DNA from: Frigoribacterium sp. MEB024
GTDB taxonomy: Bacteria; Actinomycetota; Actinomycetes; Actinomycetales; Microbacteriaceae
DNA: 48,424 nucleotides
Direction: 5' to 3'
Assembly: GCF_000878135.1 (NCBI RefSeq)
Contig: NZ_JXQZ01000127.1
Location: 1-48,424 of the forward strand
Both the position numbers and the translations under genes were made by a program. The notes under the pieces are model-generated. The model had not been told where the DNA came from and searched no databases. It saw nothing but the letters and a program-made list of their open reading frames with translations. Of this stretch, positions 7,833-16,560 are shown in pieces. The first letter of the stretch is position 1. Each line of letters starts with the position of its first letter.

Positions 7833-9545
7833 TCAGCGGCCGCGGCCCGCCACGAGCGCGTGCAGCAAGGGGACGGCCGAGGTGACCATCAGCACCGTGC
7901 CGACCACGTCGTCCCCGTCGCGCAGGACCGCCCCGGCGATCAGCAGGGCCGCGAAGAGCACGGCCGAGACCACACGCCGCGCGGTCCGCTCGATGCGGGT
8001 CAGCTGGCGCTCGATCCGGGGGCTGCCCACCTCGAGCGTGCCGTCCTCGAGGCGCGTGACGAGGTGGTCGAGTCGGCCGGGCAGCCGCACGGCCACCGTG
8101 GCGGCGTCGAGGGTGCGGCGCGTGACGTCCTGCACGGCGTTGCCCCGTTCGTCACGGATCAACTGGGCCGCGTACGGCTCGACCGAGTCCCACAGGTTGA
8201 AGGCGGGGTCGAGCGCGCTGGCGACCCCCGAGGTCAACGTCATCGCCCGGAGGACGAGCAGGAAGTCCTCGGGCAGCTGGAACGGCAACGACCGGATCAG
8301 GTCGCCGAACTGACCGGCGAACTCGCGGTACTCGCGCGGGTCGACCTGCCGGAGCTCGGCGAACCCCATGCCGCCGAACCGGGCGAAGGTGGCGGTCACG
8401 GCCCGCTCGAGCCCGAGTGTGTCGGCGCTCGGCAGCAGGACGCCGAGGTCGCGCATGGCGCCGACCATGCCCGAGCCGTCGCGGGACGCCGCCGCGATCA
8501 GCAATTTCCGCAGGCCCGTCCGGGTGCCGGTCGGCACCTCGCCCATCATGCCGAAGTCGATGAAGGTGAGCTTCCACGGTCGCTGTCCGTCGACCGCGTC
8601 GGGCACGGGCGTGACGAAGATGTTGCCGGGATGCGGGTCGGCGTGGAAGAACCCGTGGGTGAACAGCTGGTCGAACATCACCTCGGCGAAGACGGGCGCC
8701 ACCTCGGCGGGGTCGATGCCGGCAGCGGCGAGCGCGTCGACGTCGGTGATCTTGATCGCCGAGACGTCGTCCAGCACGAGGACGCGACGCGTGGTGCGCT
8801 CCCACACGACGTCGGGCACGCTCACGCGGTCGTCGTCGGCGAAGTCGGCGGCGAACCGGGCCGAGTTGGCGGCCTCGTTCAGGTAGTCGATCTCCTCGAG
8901 GCTGGTGCGCGCGAACTCCTCGACGAGGGCGGGGGCGTCGACCCGGTCCGACACCAGTCGGACGTGGCTGAGCCAGCCGCCGACGCGACGGAGCGCGGCC
9001 AGGTCGACGTCGACCACGGCGTCGATGCCGGGCCGCTGCACCTTGAGCACGACGGCGGAGAGGCCCGTGTCGGCCGCGTCGGCGGGCCCGAGCGTCGCGC
9101 GGTGCGCCTGGCCGAGCGACGCGGCGGCGATGGGAGACTCGGCCACCGTCGCGAAGACCTGCCCCAGGGGTCGGCGGAGTTCGGCCTCGGCCAGGGCCCG
9201 GATGCCCGCGAAGGGGACGGGCGTGACCTCGTCCTGCAGCCCCTCGAGCTCTTTCGTGATCTCGGGCGGCAGCACGTCGAGGCGTGACGACAGGTACTGG
9301 CCGACCTTGATCATCAGGCCGCCGAGGTCGAGCGCGAGCGCGTGGAATCCCCGGGCGAAGCGACGCATGCGCCGGGCCCGGGTCCGCTCGGCCAGACGCC
9401 GCAGGCCGAAGCGGGGCAGGACGAGTTCGAACCACCAGGTGACGGCGAGATGCCGCGAGGCGAACCGCAGGATGCGGCGGTACCGCGCGCGACCGGCCCG
9501 GTCACGCACCGGAGGACTGGACGCGGAGGGGTCGGTCGACGCCAC
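7833..9545 (-). CDS. UbiB/ABC1/AarF-family atypical kinase
   Basis: The 570 aa protein carries all UbiB marks: the KxGQ motif (MIKVGQYLSSR), the Ala-rich loop (AAASLGQAHRA), the invariant Lys (VVLKVQRPG), HADPHPGNIF and the DFG-like FIDFGMMG. Two C-terminal hydrophobic segments (about 515-565) would anchor it to the membrane. UbiB proteins are atypical ATPases/kinases linked to isoprenoid-lipid metabolism; the substrate here is unknown. The GTG start at 9545 lies five bases after the padR stop, so the pair is translationally coupled. Longer upstream reading in this frame is only an overlap with padR. Confidence 0.88.
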   Translation of the reverse strand: MASTDPSASSPPVRDRAGRARYRRILRFASRHLAVTWWFELVLPRFGLRRLAERTRARRMRRFARGFHALALDLGGLMIKVGQYLSSRLDVLPPEITKELEGLQDEVTPVPFAGIRALAEAELRRPLGQVFATVAESPIAAASLGQAHRATLGPADAADTGLSAVVLKVQRPGIDAVVDVDLAALRRVGGWLSHVRLVSDRVDAPALVEEFARTSLEEIDYLNEAANSARFAADFADDDRVSVPDVVWERTTRRVLVLDDVSAIKITDVDALAAAGIDPAEVAPVFAEVMFDQLFTHGFFHADPHPGNIFVTPVPDAVDGQRPWKLTFIDFGMMGEVPTGTRTGLRKLLIAAASRDGSGMVGAMRDLGVLLPSADTLGLERAVTATFARFGGMGFAELRQVDPREYREFAGQFGDLIRSLPFQLPEDFLLVLRAMTLTSGVASALDPAFNLWDSVEPYAAQLIRDERGNAVQDVTRRTLDAATVAVRLPGRLDHLVTRLEDGTLEVGSPRIERQLTRIERTARRVVSAVLFAALLIAGAVLRDGDDVVGTVLMVTSAVPLLHALVAGRGR

Positions 9546-9550
9546 CCTCG

Positions 9551-10093
9551 TCAGTCTCGGGCGAGGATCGAGTAGATGCGACGACGGGCCTCGTCGAGCA
9601 CCGCCACCGCCTCGTCGACCTGCTCGGGCGAGCCCGTTCGGCCGACCTGCGCCGTGGCACGGGCCAACTCGACGCCAGCCTTGGGCAGGGCGCGGAAGCG
9701 GTCGCCGGTGGCGGTGCGCTCGGGCTCCCACGGTGCCGACGGGTCGACCCCGGCGGCGGCGCGACCGGCCTCGGTGAGCGAGTAGACCTTGCGGCCGTCG
9801 GTCTCCTCCGCGGCGACGAGCCCCTCGTCCGAGAGCAACTGCAGGGTCGGGTACACGGAACCGGCGCTGGGCTTCCAGTCGCCACCGCTCCGCTCGTCGA
9901 TCTCGCGGATGATCTGGTAGCCGTGCATCGGGCGTTCGGCCAGCAGCGCGAGGATGGCGGCACGCACCTCGCCCCGGGGGGCGCGGGTGCCCTCGCGGCG
10001 GTCGAAGGTCGAGCGGAGCTGCTCCATGGCCTGCCACATGCCGTCGAGGCCGGTGCCGAATCCGAACGTGCCGGGTGCTGACGTGCTGCTCAT
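9551..10093 (-). CDS. PadR-family transcriptional regulator
   Basis: The 180 aa product has a PadR winged helix at about residues 48-125 (AILALLAERPMHGYQIIREI, SAGSVYPTLQLLSDEGLVAAEETDGRKVYSLTEAGR), followed by a helical dimerisation tail. ATG 10093 is preceded by AAGGAGAACACC, a strong ribosome site, which decides the start over upstream codons. An N-terminal Gly/Phe-rich segment (APGFGFGTGLDGMW) before the helix-turn-helix is typical of the long-tailed PadR proteins found next to membrane genes. It forms a two-gene operon with ubiB and probably represses it. Confidence 0.9.
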   Translation of the reverse strand: MSSTSAPGTFGFGTGLDGMWQAMEQLRSTFDRREGTRAPRGEVRAAILALLAERPMHGYQIIREIDERSGGDWKPSAGSVYPTLQLLSDEGLVAAEETDGRKVYSLTEAGRAAAGVDPSAPWEPERTATGDRFRALPKAGVELARATAQVGRTGSPEQVDEAVAVLDEARRRIYSILARD

Positions 10094-10127
10094 GGTGTTC
10101 TCCTTCTCGAGGGTCGGACGCGGTCGA

Positions 10128-10148
10128 ACGATACCCGGACGATATACC
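10128..10148 (-). promoter_or_regulatory. Candidate padR-ubiB promoter/operator
   Basis: Two direct copies of ACGATA (10128 and 10139), reading TATCGT on the coding strand, lie 35-55 bp upstream of the padR start. Either could be a -10 box (TANNNT). The repeat could serve as a PadR autoregulatory site. There is no clear -35 box, so confidence is low. Confidence 0.35.
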
Positions 10149-10327
10149 CCGTCCCCTGGAGCGTCAGGGCTGACGCCCAGGCAGGAGGCGCGGCCACGGA
10201 GGTCCCGAACGGTCCTGTTCTGGGGGTGCCCGACCACTCGGACGGGGGGTCCGCGCCGGCGGACCGGGGTGGTTGAGTTCCATTCGTGGGTATGAACCCC
10301 CACCGACGGCTCGCTGCCGTCACCTCT

Positions 10328-10428
10328 CCGGCGTTCCCCGACGTCCGCCGGCGAGCCCTGCCGCCTCGGCGTTCCCCGACGTCCGCCGAGGCGGCAGGAC
10401 CTCCGTCGTTCCCCGACGTCCGACGGAG
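10328..10428. repeat. Three tandem hairpins with an identical 12-nt loop
   Basis: Three perfect inverted repeats each enclose the same loop, TTCCCCGACGTC. Hairpin 1 has arms 10328-10333 and 10346-10351 (6 bp). Hairpin 2 has arms 10357-10371 and 10384-10398 (15 bp). Hairpin 3 has arms 10401-10408 and 10421-10428 (8 bp). The stems are unrelated in sequence yet perfectly complementary, while the loops are identical, so structure and loop are conserved rather than the whole repeat. They occupy the gap between padR and the metalloprotease, ending 51 bases before the protease start. They could act in the protease leader RNA or as DNA cruciform protein sites. Confidence 0.8.
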
Positions 10429-10479
10429 CAGCACATCCTCGGTGACGACTCGCGCCTCCGAGACCTCTTGGAGTCCTGC

Positions 10480-12774
10480 ATGCCCTCGTTCCCGACCGGC
10501 CGCCTCGCGGCCACCGCCGCCGCCGCGGCCCTGGTGCTCACCGCCCTGGTGTCCGCACCGGCCCAGGCCGCCGCCCCCTCGTCCGTCTCGGCCGGCACGG
10601 TTCCGGTCACGACGGCCTCGGCCTCGACCACCACGTCGACGTCCGCCGCCTCGACGGTCAGCGCGGGCGTCGCGGCCGACCTGTCCCGCGACATGGTGAA
10701 GGTGCCCGCCGCGCCCCTCCTGAAGGCCCAGACCGACGACGCCGTGTCGCCGGTGGCCGGCGTGACGAACCACCCGGTCTACGTCAGCCTCGCCACGGTG
10801 ACGGCCGCGACCTCGGACGACTCCGCGACGCCGCCCGACGAGGCCTCGGTCCGCGCCGCCGTCACGCAGCTGCACGACTACTGGTGGGAGGAGTCGGGTC
10901 ACACCGTGAACGTGACGCTCGCCGGCATCGAGACCCGCCCGCTCGACCAGACCTCGTGCGTCCCCGCCACGGTGCTGAACTCGGTCCACACCTCGGCCTT
11001 CGGGGGTCGGTTCGCGAAGTACGCGTGGGCCGGGACCAACGAACACCTGATCGTCCTCAGCCGCGAGACCTGCGGCACGACGGCGACGGCGTTCGGCACG
11101 GTCGGCGGCGACGGCGGCGAGGTGTTCAGTTCGTACGGCGCGGGCACCGCGCTCGGCGTCCCGGTCCTGTTGCACGAGTTCGGCCACAACCTCGGGTTCG
11201 GCCACGCCGGCGCCGGCATGTGCCGCAGCACGACCTCGTTCGACGGGGCCGCGAGCGACTACCGCTACGCCACCTCGACCGACACCCCCGCCGCCTGCCC
11301 CGTGCTCGAGTACGGCGACTTCCTCGACATCATGGGCTACTCGGTCTCGTCGGCTCGACCCCACCTGTCGTCCGTGCAGCGCGTGCGTGCCGGCTTCCTG
11401 ACCGACGTCACCACGCTCAGCGGGGCCGGCACCACCCGGCAGGTCACCGTCGCCCCGCTCGACGGCAGCGCCAAGGGCCGCGCCCTCAAGGTCGTCGATC
11501 CGCTCAGCGGGCAGGACTACTACGTCGAGTACCGCACCGCCACCGGCACGGACGCGACCAGCGCCGAGTTCGGCGGTCGGGCGGCGTCCTGCGCGCTCGT
11601 CGCGTCGGGCTTCACCCGCTGTGCCCTCACCAGCGACAAGGCGACCGGCAGCGTCCGGGTGCTCCGACCGCTCACCCTCTCGGGCAGCACGGTGTCGACC
11701 GTCGCCCTGGCCGTCGGCCTCGACTCGAAGCGCGACCCCAGCCGTCGCGACACCCACCTCGACGCGGGCGAGTCGTTCACCAGTGCGAACGCCGGCTTCA
11801 CCGTGTCGGTCCGCTCCATGACCCCGTCCGGAGGCGCGGTGCTCGACGTGACGCTCGCCGGCGCCGCCAAGAAGGCTCCCGCCACGACCACCACGAGCGC
11901 GCTGACCGTCGACCGGACCCGCCAGACCTACGGCTCCACCACGCGCATCACGGCCACCACGCAGGTCACCACGGCCGACGGGTCCGCCCCGGCCGGCACG
12001 GTCACGCTGCGGGACGGCACCACCGTCGTCGGCTCCGTGCGGGTCGGGGCCGGCGGACGCGCCGCGGTGACCCTGCCGGGGACCACGGCCGCGGGTGCCC
12101 ACTCGCTGCGCGCCTCCTTCGTCCCCGACACGGCCGCCCAGGCCGCGTCGGACTCGGCGGTCGTCCCGGTCACGGTCGACAAGGCGGCGACGACGGCCTC
12201 GCTGACGCTGGACCGCAGCACCCAGGCCTACGGCTCGACCCCCGTGACGGTGACGGTCGCCGTCACCGGCGTCGCCGGGGTCGCACCGACCGGCACGGTC
12301 TCGGTGTCGCTCGACGGCACCCGCGTGGCACAGGTCGCCGTCTCGGGCGGCAAGGCGAGCTACGCGCTGCCCTCGACGACGACCGTGGGGACGCACCGCC
12401 TCGTCGCGACCTTCACGCCGGCCGACGCCTCGCTGACGTCGTCGACGAGCAGCACGGCCAGCATGACCGTCACGAAGGCGACGTCGACCAGCACCCTCGT
12501 GCCCGGCTCGACCGCCGTCAAGAAGAACACCGCCTCGAGCGTCACCGTCACGGTCTCGGCCACGGGCGTCCCGAACCCGACCGGCACCGTCACCGTGACC
12601 ACCGGCGGCAAGGTCGTCGGCACGGCGACCCTCTCGGCCACGGGTTCGGGGCGGGTGACGGTCCCGGTCGCGAAGTTCGCGCAGGCGGGCACCTACTCGC
12701 TGTCGGCCTCGTACGCCGGGGCGAGCACGGTCTCGACCAGCGTCTCGAAGCCGGTGCAGGTCACCGTCCGCTGA
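10480..12774 (+). CDS. Secreted zinc metalloprotease with Ig-like repeats
   Basis: The 764 aa product has a signal peptide (MPSFPTGRLAATAAAAALVL, cleaved near AQAAA). Its catalytic domain holds the metzincin/gluzincin-type motif HEFGHNLGFGH (three zinc His and the catalytic Glu), with DIMGYS downstream, which resembles the Met-turn of metzincins (reprolysin/gametolysin-like). Paired cysteines lie around the catalytic domain. About residues 465-764 are three or more bacterial Ig-like repeats (YGSTTRITATTQVTTADG, GTVTLRDGTTVVGSV, GTVSVSLDGTRVAQV, GTVTVTTGGKVVGTA). No sortase signal is visible, so it is probably fully secreted. GGAG six bases before ATG 10480 supports the start. The substrate is unknown. 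Confidence 0.87.
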   Translation: MPSFPTGRLAATAAAAALVLTALVSAPAQAAAPSSVSAGTVPVTTASASTTTSTSAASTVSAGVAADLSRDMVKVPAAPLLKAQTDDAVSPVAGVTNHPVYVSLATVTAATSDDSATPPDEASVRAAVTQLHDYWWEESGHTVNVTLAGIETRPLDQTSCVPATVLNSVHTSAFGGRFAKYAWAGTNEHLIVLSRETCGTTATAFGTVGGDGGEVFSSYGAGTALGVPVLLHEFGHNLGFGHAGAGMCRSTTSFDGAASDYRYATSTDTPAACPVLEYGDFLDIMGYSVSSARPHLSSVQRVRAGFLTDVTTLSGAGTTRQVTVAPLDGSAKGRALKVVDPLSGQDYYVEYRTATGTDATSAEFGGRAASCALVASGFTRCALTSDKATGSVRVLRPLTLSGSTVSTVALAVGLDSKRDPSRRDTHLDAGESFTSANAGFTVSVRSMTPSGGAVLDVTLAGAAKKAPATTTTSALTVDRTRQTYGSTTRITATTQVTTADGSAPAGTVTLRDGTTVVGSVRVGAGGRAAVTLPGTTAAGAHSLRASFVPDTAAQAASDSAVVPVTVDKAATTASLTLDRSTQAYGSTPVTVTVAVTGVAGVAPTGTVSVSLDGTRVAQVAVSGGKASYALPSTTTVGTHRLVATFTPADASLTSSTSSTASMTVTKATSTSTLVPGSTAVKKNTASSVTVTVSATGVPNPTGTVTVTTGGKVVGTATLSATGSGRVTVPVAKFAQAGTYSLSASYAGASTVSTSVSKPVQVTVR

Positions 12775-12865
12775 CCCCCGCCGCGCCTCCTGCCCTGACC
12801 GCCCCGCAGTGTCGGCTCGAACGACCTGCCCATTCGCACCTGCTCTTCGCCCTCCCGACCCGCGA

Positions 12866-12927
12866 CGCACCCGGTTTCGAACCATGCACCCAGAAGAAAC
12901 GGGGTGCAAGGTTCGAAACCAGGTGCG
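12866..12927. terminator. Long imperfect palindrome between convergent genes
   Basis: The arms 12866-12891 and 12902-12927 pair over 26 positions with two mismatches around a 10-base loop. The arm core is GGTTTCGAACC. It sits between the protease stop (12774) and the SDR stop (13006), so it could terminate both. No T-tract is present, as is common in actinobacteria. The surrounding 231 bp holds two copies of the dispersed motif (12782, 12968) and no gene. Confidence 0.6.
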
Positions 12928-13005
12928 AGAGCGCAGGCGGCGCGGGCCGGCAGGGTGCGAGGCGGCAGGAGGCGCGGGTCGGCGACTCGGGACGCCCCGC
13001 GTACA

Positions 13006-13791
13006 TCAGTACTTCGCGGACTGCCCGCCGTCGATCGGCACGACCGCCGCGTTGACGTAGGTGGCGTCGTCCGACAGCAGGAAGGCGACGACCGAGGCGA
13101 TCTCGTCGGCCTTGCCGTAGCGCTTGGTCGGGTTGATCTGGATGAACTGCTCGGCGGCCTTCTCGGGGTTCTCGGCGTCGATCTGACGCATCGAGGCCTC
13201 GACCATGGGCGTCCAGATGGCGCCGGGGGCGATCGCGTTGACGCGGATGCCGAACTCGCCGTACTCGACGGCCGAGTTGCGGGTGAGGCCGACGACGCCG
13301 TGCTTGGCCGCGGCGTAGCCCGACTGGTTGCCGACGCCGCGGATGCCGCCGACGCTCGCCGTGTTGACCACGGCACCGCCGTCGCCCTGCGAACGCATGA
13401 CGCCGAGCACCTTCTCGAGGCCGAGGAACACCCCGCGCAGGTTGATCGAGACGACCTTGTCGAACTCGTCGGCGCCGAACCGCTCGGTGAGGTTCTGCTT
13501 GCCCTCGATGCCGGCGTTGTTGAAGAACGCGTCGATGCGCCCGAAGCGTTCGACCGTCGCCGACACGTAGCGGGCGACGTCGTCCTCGCTCGACACGTCG
13601 GCGACGACGGTCAGCACCTCGGCACCGGGGACGGCCTCGAGCACGGCGGCCTGCGAGTCGGCGAGGCCCTTCTCCGAGACGTCGACGAGCGCGAGCTTCG
13701 CCCCCTCGCTCGCGACGCGGACGGCGGCGGCCCGGCCGAGGCCCGACCCTCCGCCGGTGATGAGGACGACCTTGTCGGTGAAACGCTCCAT
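13006..13791 (-). CDS. Short-chain dehydrogenase/reductase (SDR)
   Basis: The 261 aa protein is a classical SDR: NAD(P)-binding TGGGSGLG (residues 12-19), NNAG, the catalytic Ser region (VVNTASVGG), YAAAKHG (catalytic Tyr and Lys) and the PG motif (NAIAPGAIWTPM). Asp after the second strand (LALVDVS) favours NAD over NADP. Start ATG 13791 is preceded by GGAG. Length is typical. It lies downstream of the GH3 operon but is separated by a long palindrome, so it is probably an independent unit. The substrate cannot be assigned. Confidence 0.9.
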   Translation of the reverse strand: MERFTDKVVLITGGGSGLGRAAAVRVASEGAKLALVDVSEKGLADSQAAVLEAVPGAEVLTVVADVSSEDDVARYVSATVERFGRIDAFFNNAGIEGKQNLTERFGADEFDKVVSINLRGVFLGLEKVLGVMRSQGDGGAVVNTASVGGIRGVGNQSGYAAAKHGVVGLTRNSAVEYGEFGIRVNAIAPGAIWTPMVEASMRQIDAENPEKAAEQFIQINPTKRYGKADEIASVVAFLLSDDATYVNAAVVPIDGGQSAKY

Positions 13792-13946
13792 GGGACGGGC
13801 TCCGGTTCTCTCGTTCGGTGGGCCCGACGCGGCGCCGGGCCAGTCGCCGCGCGACGGTGCGCGACTCGCCGTAAGGCTACACATGTCGCCTTACTGCCCC
13901 CTGACCGCGGCGTCCGCCCGACGCCTCCCGCCCGCCGCGCCGCAAA

Positions 13947-14006
13947 GAACCCCGTTCCGTGCGAGGAACCACGAACCTTCGTGGTTCATCGCACGGAACG
14001 GGGTTC
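13947..14006. terminator. Near-perfect 60-nt palindrome after the GH3 gene
   Basis: Arms 13947-13975 and 13978-14006 pair at 28 of 29 positions around only two central bases (mismatch 13965/13988). Two direct copies of the dispersed 14-mer follow at 14015 and 14038, abutting the GH3 stop. It lies 3' of the GH3 operon and 5' of the SDR gene, so it could end operon transcription. Its symmetry is far greater than a terminator needs and it could extrude as a cruciform. The rest of the 13792-14049 gap has no gene. Confidence 0.65.
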
Positions 14007-14049
14007 GCGGGCAGAGGAGGCGCGGGTCGGCCACCCGAGGAGGCGCGGG

Positions 14050-16560
14050 TCAGCTCCCGTTGCGCGTCGCGATCTCGACGCCGACGATGCGCTCGTCGGC
14101 GATCGTCACGGGGTACACGTCGCCCGTGAAGCGCACCGCCGCCTCGGTCTCGCGTTCGGCGCACGAGCCGCCGACCCAGAGCTCGACGTCCCCGGGCTCG
14201 ACGACCCGTCGGTGCTGCCGGTCCGTGAGCGCCAGACGGGTGGTGGGGACGCGGAAGACGACCCGCGCCTCCTGACCCGGTTCGAGCGCGACGCGCGCGT
14301 AGCCGAGCAGTTGCGCGACGGGCCGGGTGACCGAGCCCACGACGTCGTGCGCGTACAGCTGCACGAGGTCGGTGCCGGGGCGAGAGCCCGTGTTGGCGAC
14401 CGTCACCGACGCGACGAACGAGCCCCCCGTGGGCACCTCGGCCGAGTCGACGACCAGGTCGGAGCGTCGCCACGAGGTGTACGACAGCCCGTGACCGAAC
14501 GGCAGCACGGGCGTGCTGTCGGCGCTCGTCACCTCGGACGGTCCACCGAGCACCGGGTGCAGGTAGGAGAACGGCTGTGCGCCGGCCGACCTCGGCAGCG
14601 ACACGGGCAGGTGCCCGGACGGCTCGACGCTGCCGGCCAGGACGCCGGCGACGGCGGCGCCGCCCTCCTCCCCCGGGAAGAACGCCTGGACGACGGCGGC
14701 GGGCGCCCCCGCACCCGACACCGCCCAGCCGATGGCGTACGGCCGGCCCGAGAGCACGACCATCACGGTCGGCGTGCCGGTGGCGACGACGGCCTCGACG
14801 AGCTCGCGCTGCACCCCGGGCAGCTCGAGGCTCTCGACGTCGTTGCCCTCACCGACGGTGCCCCGTCCGAACAGGCCGGCCCGGTCGCCGACGACCACGA
14901 CGGCGACCTCGGCCCCGCGCGCGGCGTCGACTGCGGCGGCGATCCGTGACCGGTCGTCGCCTTCGACGTCGCAGCCGGCCTCGACCACGACGTCGGCTGC
15001 GGACAGCTCGCTGCGCAGGGACCCGGCGACGGTCGGCAGCTCTATGCCGAGCGGCACGCCCGGGTGGTGCGCCAGCACGTGGTTGACGAACGAGTAGCAG
15101 CCCATCAGGGCCTCGGCGCTGTCGCCGTTCGGCCCGATCACCGCGACCGAGGCCGGGCCGGCACCTGCACCGGCACCAGCACCGGCGCCAGCACCGGCAC
15201 CGGCACCAGCACCGGCACCAGCACCGGCACCGGCACCGGCACCGGCCGCACCAGCAGCGGCACCGGCACCGGCACCAGCGGCACCGGCGGCCCCACGAAC
15301 CAGTGGCAGCACCCCGTCGTTCGTCAGCACGACGACCGACTCGTCGGCCAGCCGTCGCGCGACCGCCCGGTGCTCGGCCGAGTCGAGGTCGATCGAGGTC
15401 GGCGGCGGCGTCTCGAACGTCTCGTCGAGCAGCCCGAGCTCCTCCTTCTCGGCGAGCACGCGGAGGACCGCCCGGTCGACCAGCGCCTCGTCCACCTCGC
15501 CGCGGCGCACCCGCTCGGCCAGGGGCGCGAGATAGGCGTCACCGGTGGGCAGCTCGACGTCGATGCCGGCCTCGAGGGCCAGTGCCGCGGCCTCGCCCCG
15601 GTCGGCGGCGACCGCGTGCATCACCTGCAGGAACGCCACCGAGAAGTAGTCCGACACGACGACCCCGTCGAACCCCCACCGTCGGCGCAGCACCTCGGTC
15701 AGGTACGACGGCGTCCCGGCGACCGGCACCCCGTCGATCTCGGCGTACGAGTTCATCACCGAGCGCACCCCGCCGTCCAGCACGGCCATCTCGAACGGCG
15801 GCAGCAGGACGTCCTCGACGAACCGCGGTCCGACCTGTGCCGGTGCGTGGTTGCGCCCCGCCGCCGAGGTCGAGTAGCCCACGAAGTGCTTGAGCGTCGC
15901 GTGCACGCCGGCCGCCTGCAGCCCCTTCACGTAGGCGGTGCCGATGGTGCCGACGACGTAGGGGTCCTCGGCGATGCACTCGTCGACCCGACCCCACCGG
16001 GTGTCACGGATGACGTCGAGCACGGGCGCGAGACCCTGGTGCACGCCGAGGTCGCGCATGGACCCGCCGATCAGCCGGGCCATCTCCTCGACCAGCTCGG
16101 GGTCGAACGAGGCCCCCCAGGCGAGCGGCGTGGGGAACGTCGCGGCCTGCCAGGCGGCGAGGCCGGTCAGGCACTCCTCGTGCACCAGCGCGGGGATGCC
16201 CAGACGGGTCTCGTCCCGCAGGCGGCGCTGTTCGCGCCACAACCAGGAGGCGCGCTCGACGGGGTCCACCGGCCTGGTCCCGTAGACCCGCGTCAGGTGC
16301 CCGAGCCCGTGCCGGGTCGCCTCGACGTAGTCGCCCGACGTCGCCATCTCGCCCTGCATCGGGGCGACGTTCTCGGCGCCCTGGTCGACCCACCAGCCGA
16401 CCAGCTGGGCGAGCTTCTCGTCGAGGGTCATCTCGGCCGCCAGCGACGCCACCCGGTCGGAGGCGCGGGGTTCGCCGACCGTGAGGGCCTGCGGTCGGTG
16501 AGCGGTGTCGGTCATGTCGGCTCGCGCCTCCTGGTCTGTGACGGTGTCGGTGGCGGTCAT
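14050..16560 (-). CDS. Glycoside hydrolase family 3 beta-glycosidase
   Basis: The 836 aa enzyme has the GH3 TIM barrel (about 40-400) with LKHFVGYS, RNHAPAQVG and the nucleophile region GFDGVVVSDYFSV, the C-terminal alpha/beta domain (from about 473, VAVIGPNGDSAEALMGCY) and a fibronectin III-like end domain (ADSTPVLPFGHGLSYTSW, VANTGSRPGTDLVQLY). An Ala/Gly tract of about 50 residues (roughly 421-472) separates the first two domains. No signal peptide is seen, so it is probably cytoplasmic and acts on oligosaccharides imported by the adjacent ABC system. ATG 16560 overlaps the permease stop (ATGA). A copy of the dispersed motif lies in its N-terminal tail (16523) as QEARADM. Confidence 0.9.
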   Translation of the reverse strand: MTATDTVTDQEARADMTDTAHRPQALTVGEPRASDRVASLAAEMTLDEKLAQLVGWWVDQGAENVAPMQGEMATSGDYVEATRHGLGHLTRVYGTRPVDPVERASWLWREQRRLRDETRLGIPALVHEECLTGLAAWQAATFPTPLAWGASFDPELVEEMARLIGGSMRDLGVHQGLAPVLDVIRDTRWGRVDECIAEDPYVVGTIGTAYVKGLQAAGVHATLKHFVGYSTSAAGRNHAPAQVGPRFVEDVLLPPFEMAVLDGGVRSVMNSYAEIDGVPVAGTPSYLTEVLRRRWGFDGVVVSDYFSVAFLQVMHAVAADRGEAAALALEAGIDVELPTGDAYLAPLAERVRRGEVDEALVDRAVLRVLAEKEELGLLDETFETPPPTSIDLDSAEHRAVARRLADESVVVLTNDGVLPLVRGAAGAAGAGAGAAAGAAGAGAGAGAGAGAGAGAGAGAGAGAGAGAGPASVAVIGPNGDSAEALMGCYSFVNHVLAHHPGVPLGIELPTVAGSLRSELSAADVVVEAGCDVEGDDRSRIAAAVDAARGAEVAVVVVGDRAGLFGRGTVGEGNDVESLELPGVQRELVEAVVATGTPTVMVVLSGRPYAIGWAVSGAGAPAAVVQAFFPGEEGGAAVAGVLAGSVEPSGHLPVSLPRSAGAQPFSYLHPVLGGPSEVTSADSTPVLPFGHGLSYTSWRRSDLVVDSAEVPTGGSFVASVTVANTGSRPGTDLVQLYAHDVVGSVTRPVAQLLGYARVALEPGQEARVVFRVPTTRLALTDRQHRRVVEPGDVELWVGGSCAERETEAAVRFTGDVYPVTIADERIVGVEIATRNGS
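15161..15290. repeat. GGCACC-type hexanucleotide tract inside the GH3 gene
   Basis: About 130 bp of near-perfect GGCACC/GGCACCAGCACC repeats encode an Ala/Gly-rich linker in the GH3 enzyme. Units are multiples of three, so slippage would change linker length without a frameshift. The tract lies exactly at the domain boundary, where length variation should be tolerated. Confidence 0.85.

Noticed and set aside
10332-10422. Three 16-nt repeats at 37-38 nt spacing resembling a tiny CRISPR array
   Set aside because: The spacers are arms of perfect hairpins around each repeat, and there are no cas genes; tandem hairpins explain them better.
10090-12909. 939-residue minus-strand frame and a 723-residue plus frame over the metalloprotease
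   Set aside because: Arg/Gly-rich shadows produced by high GC; the metalloprotease frame has motif, signal peptide and Ig repeats.
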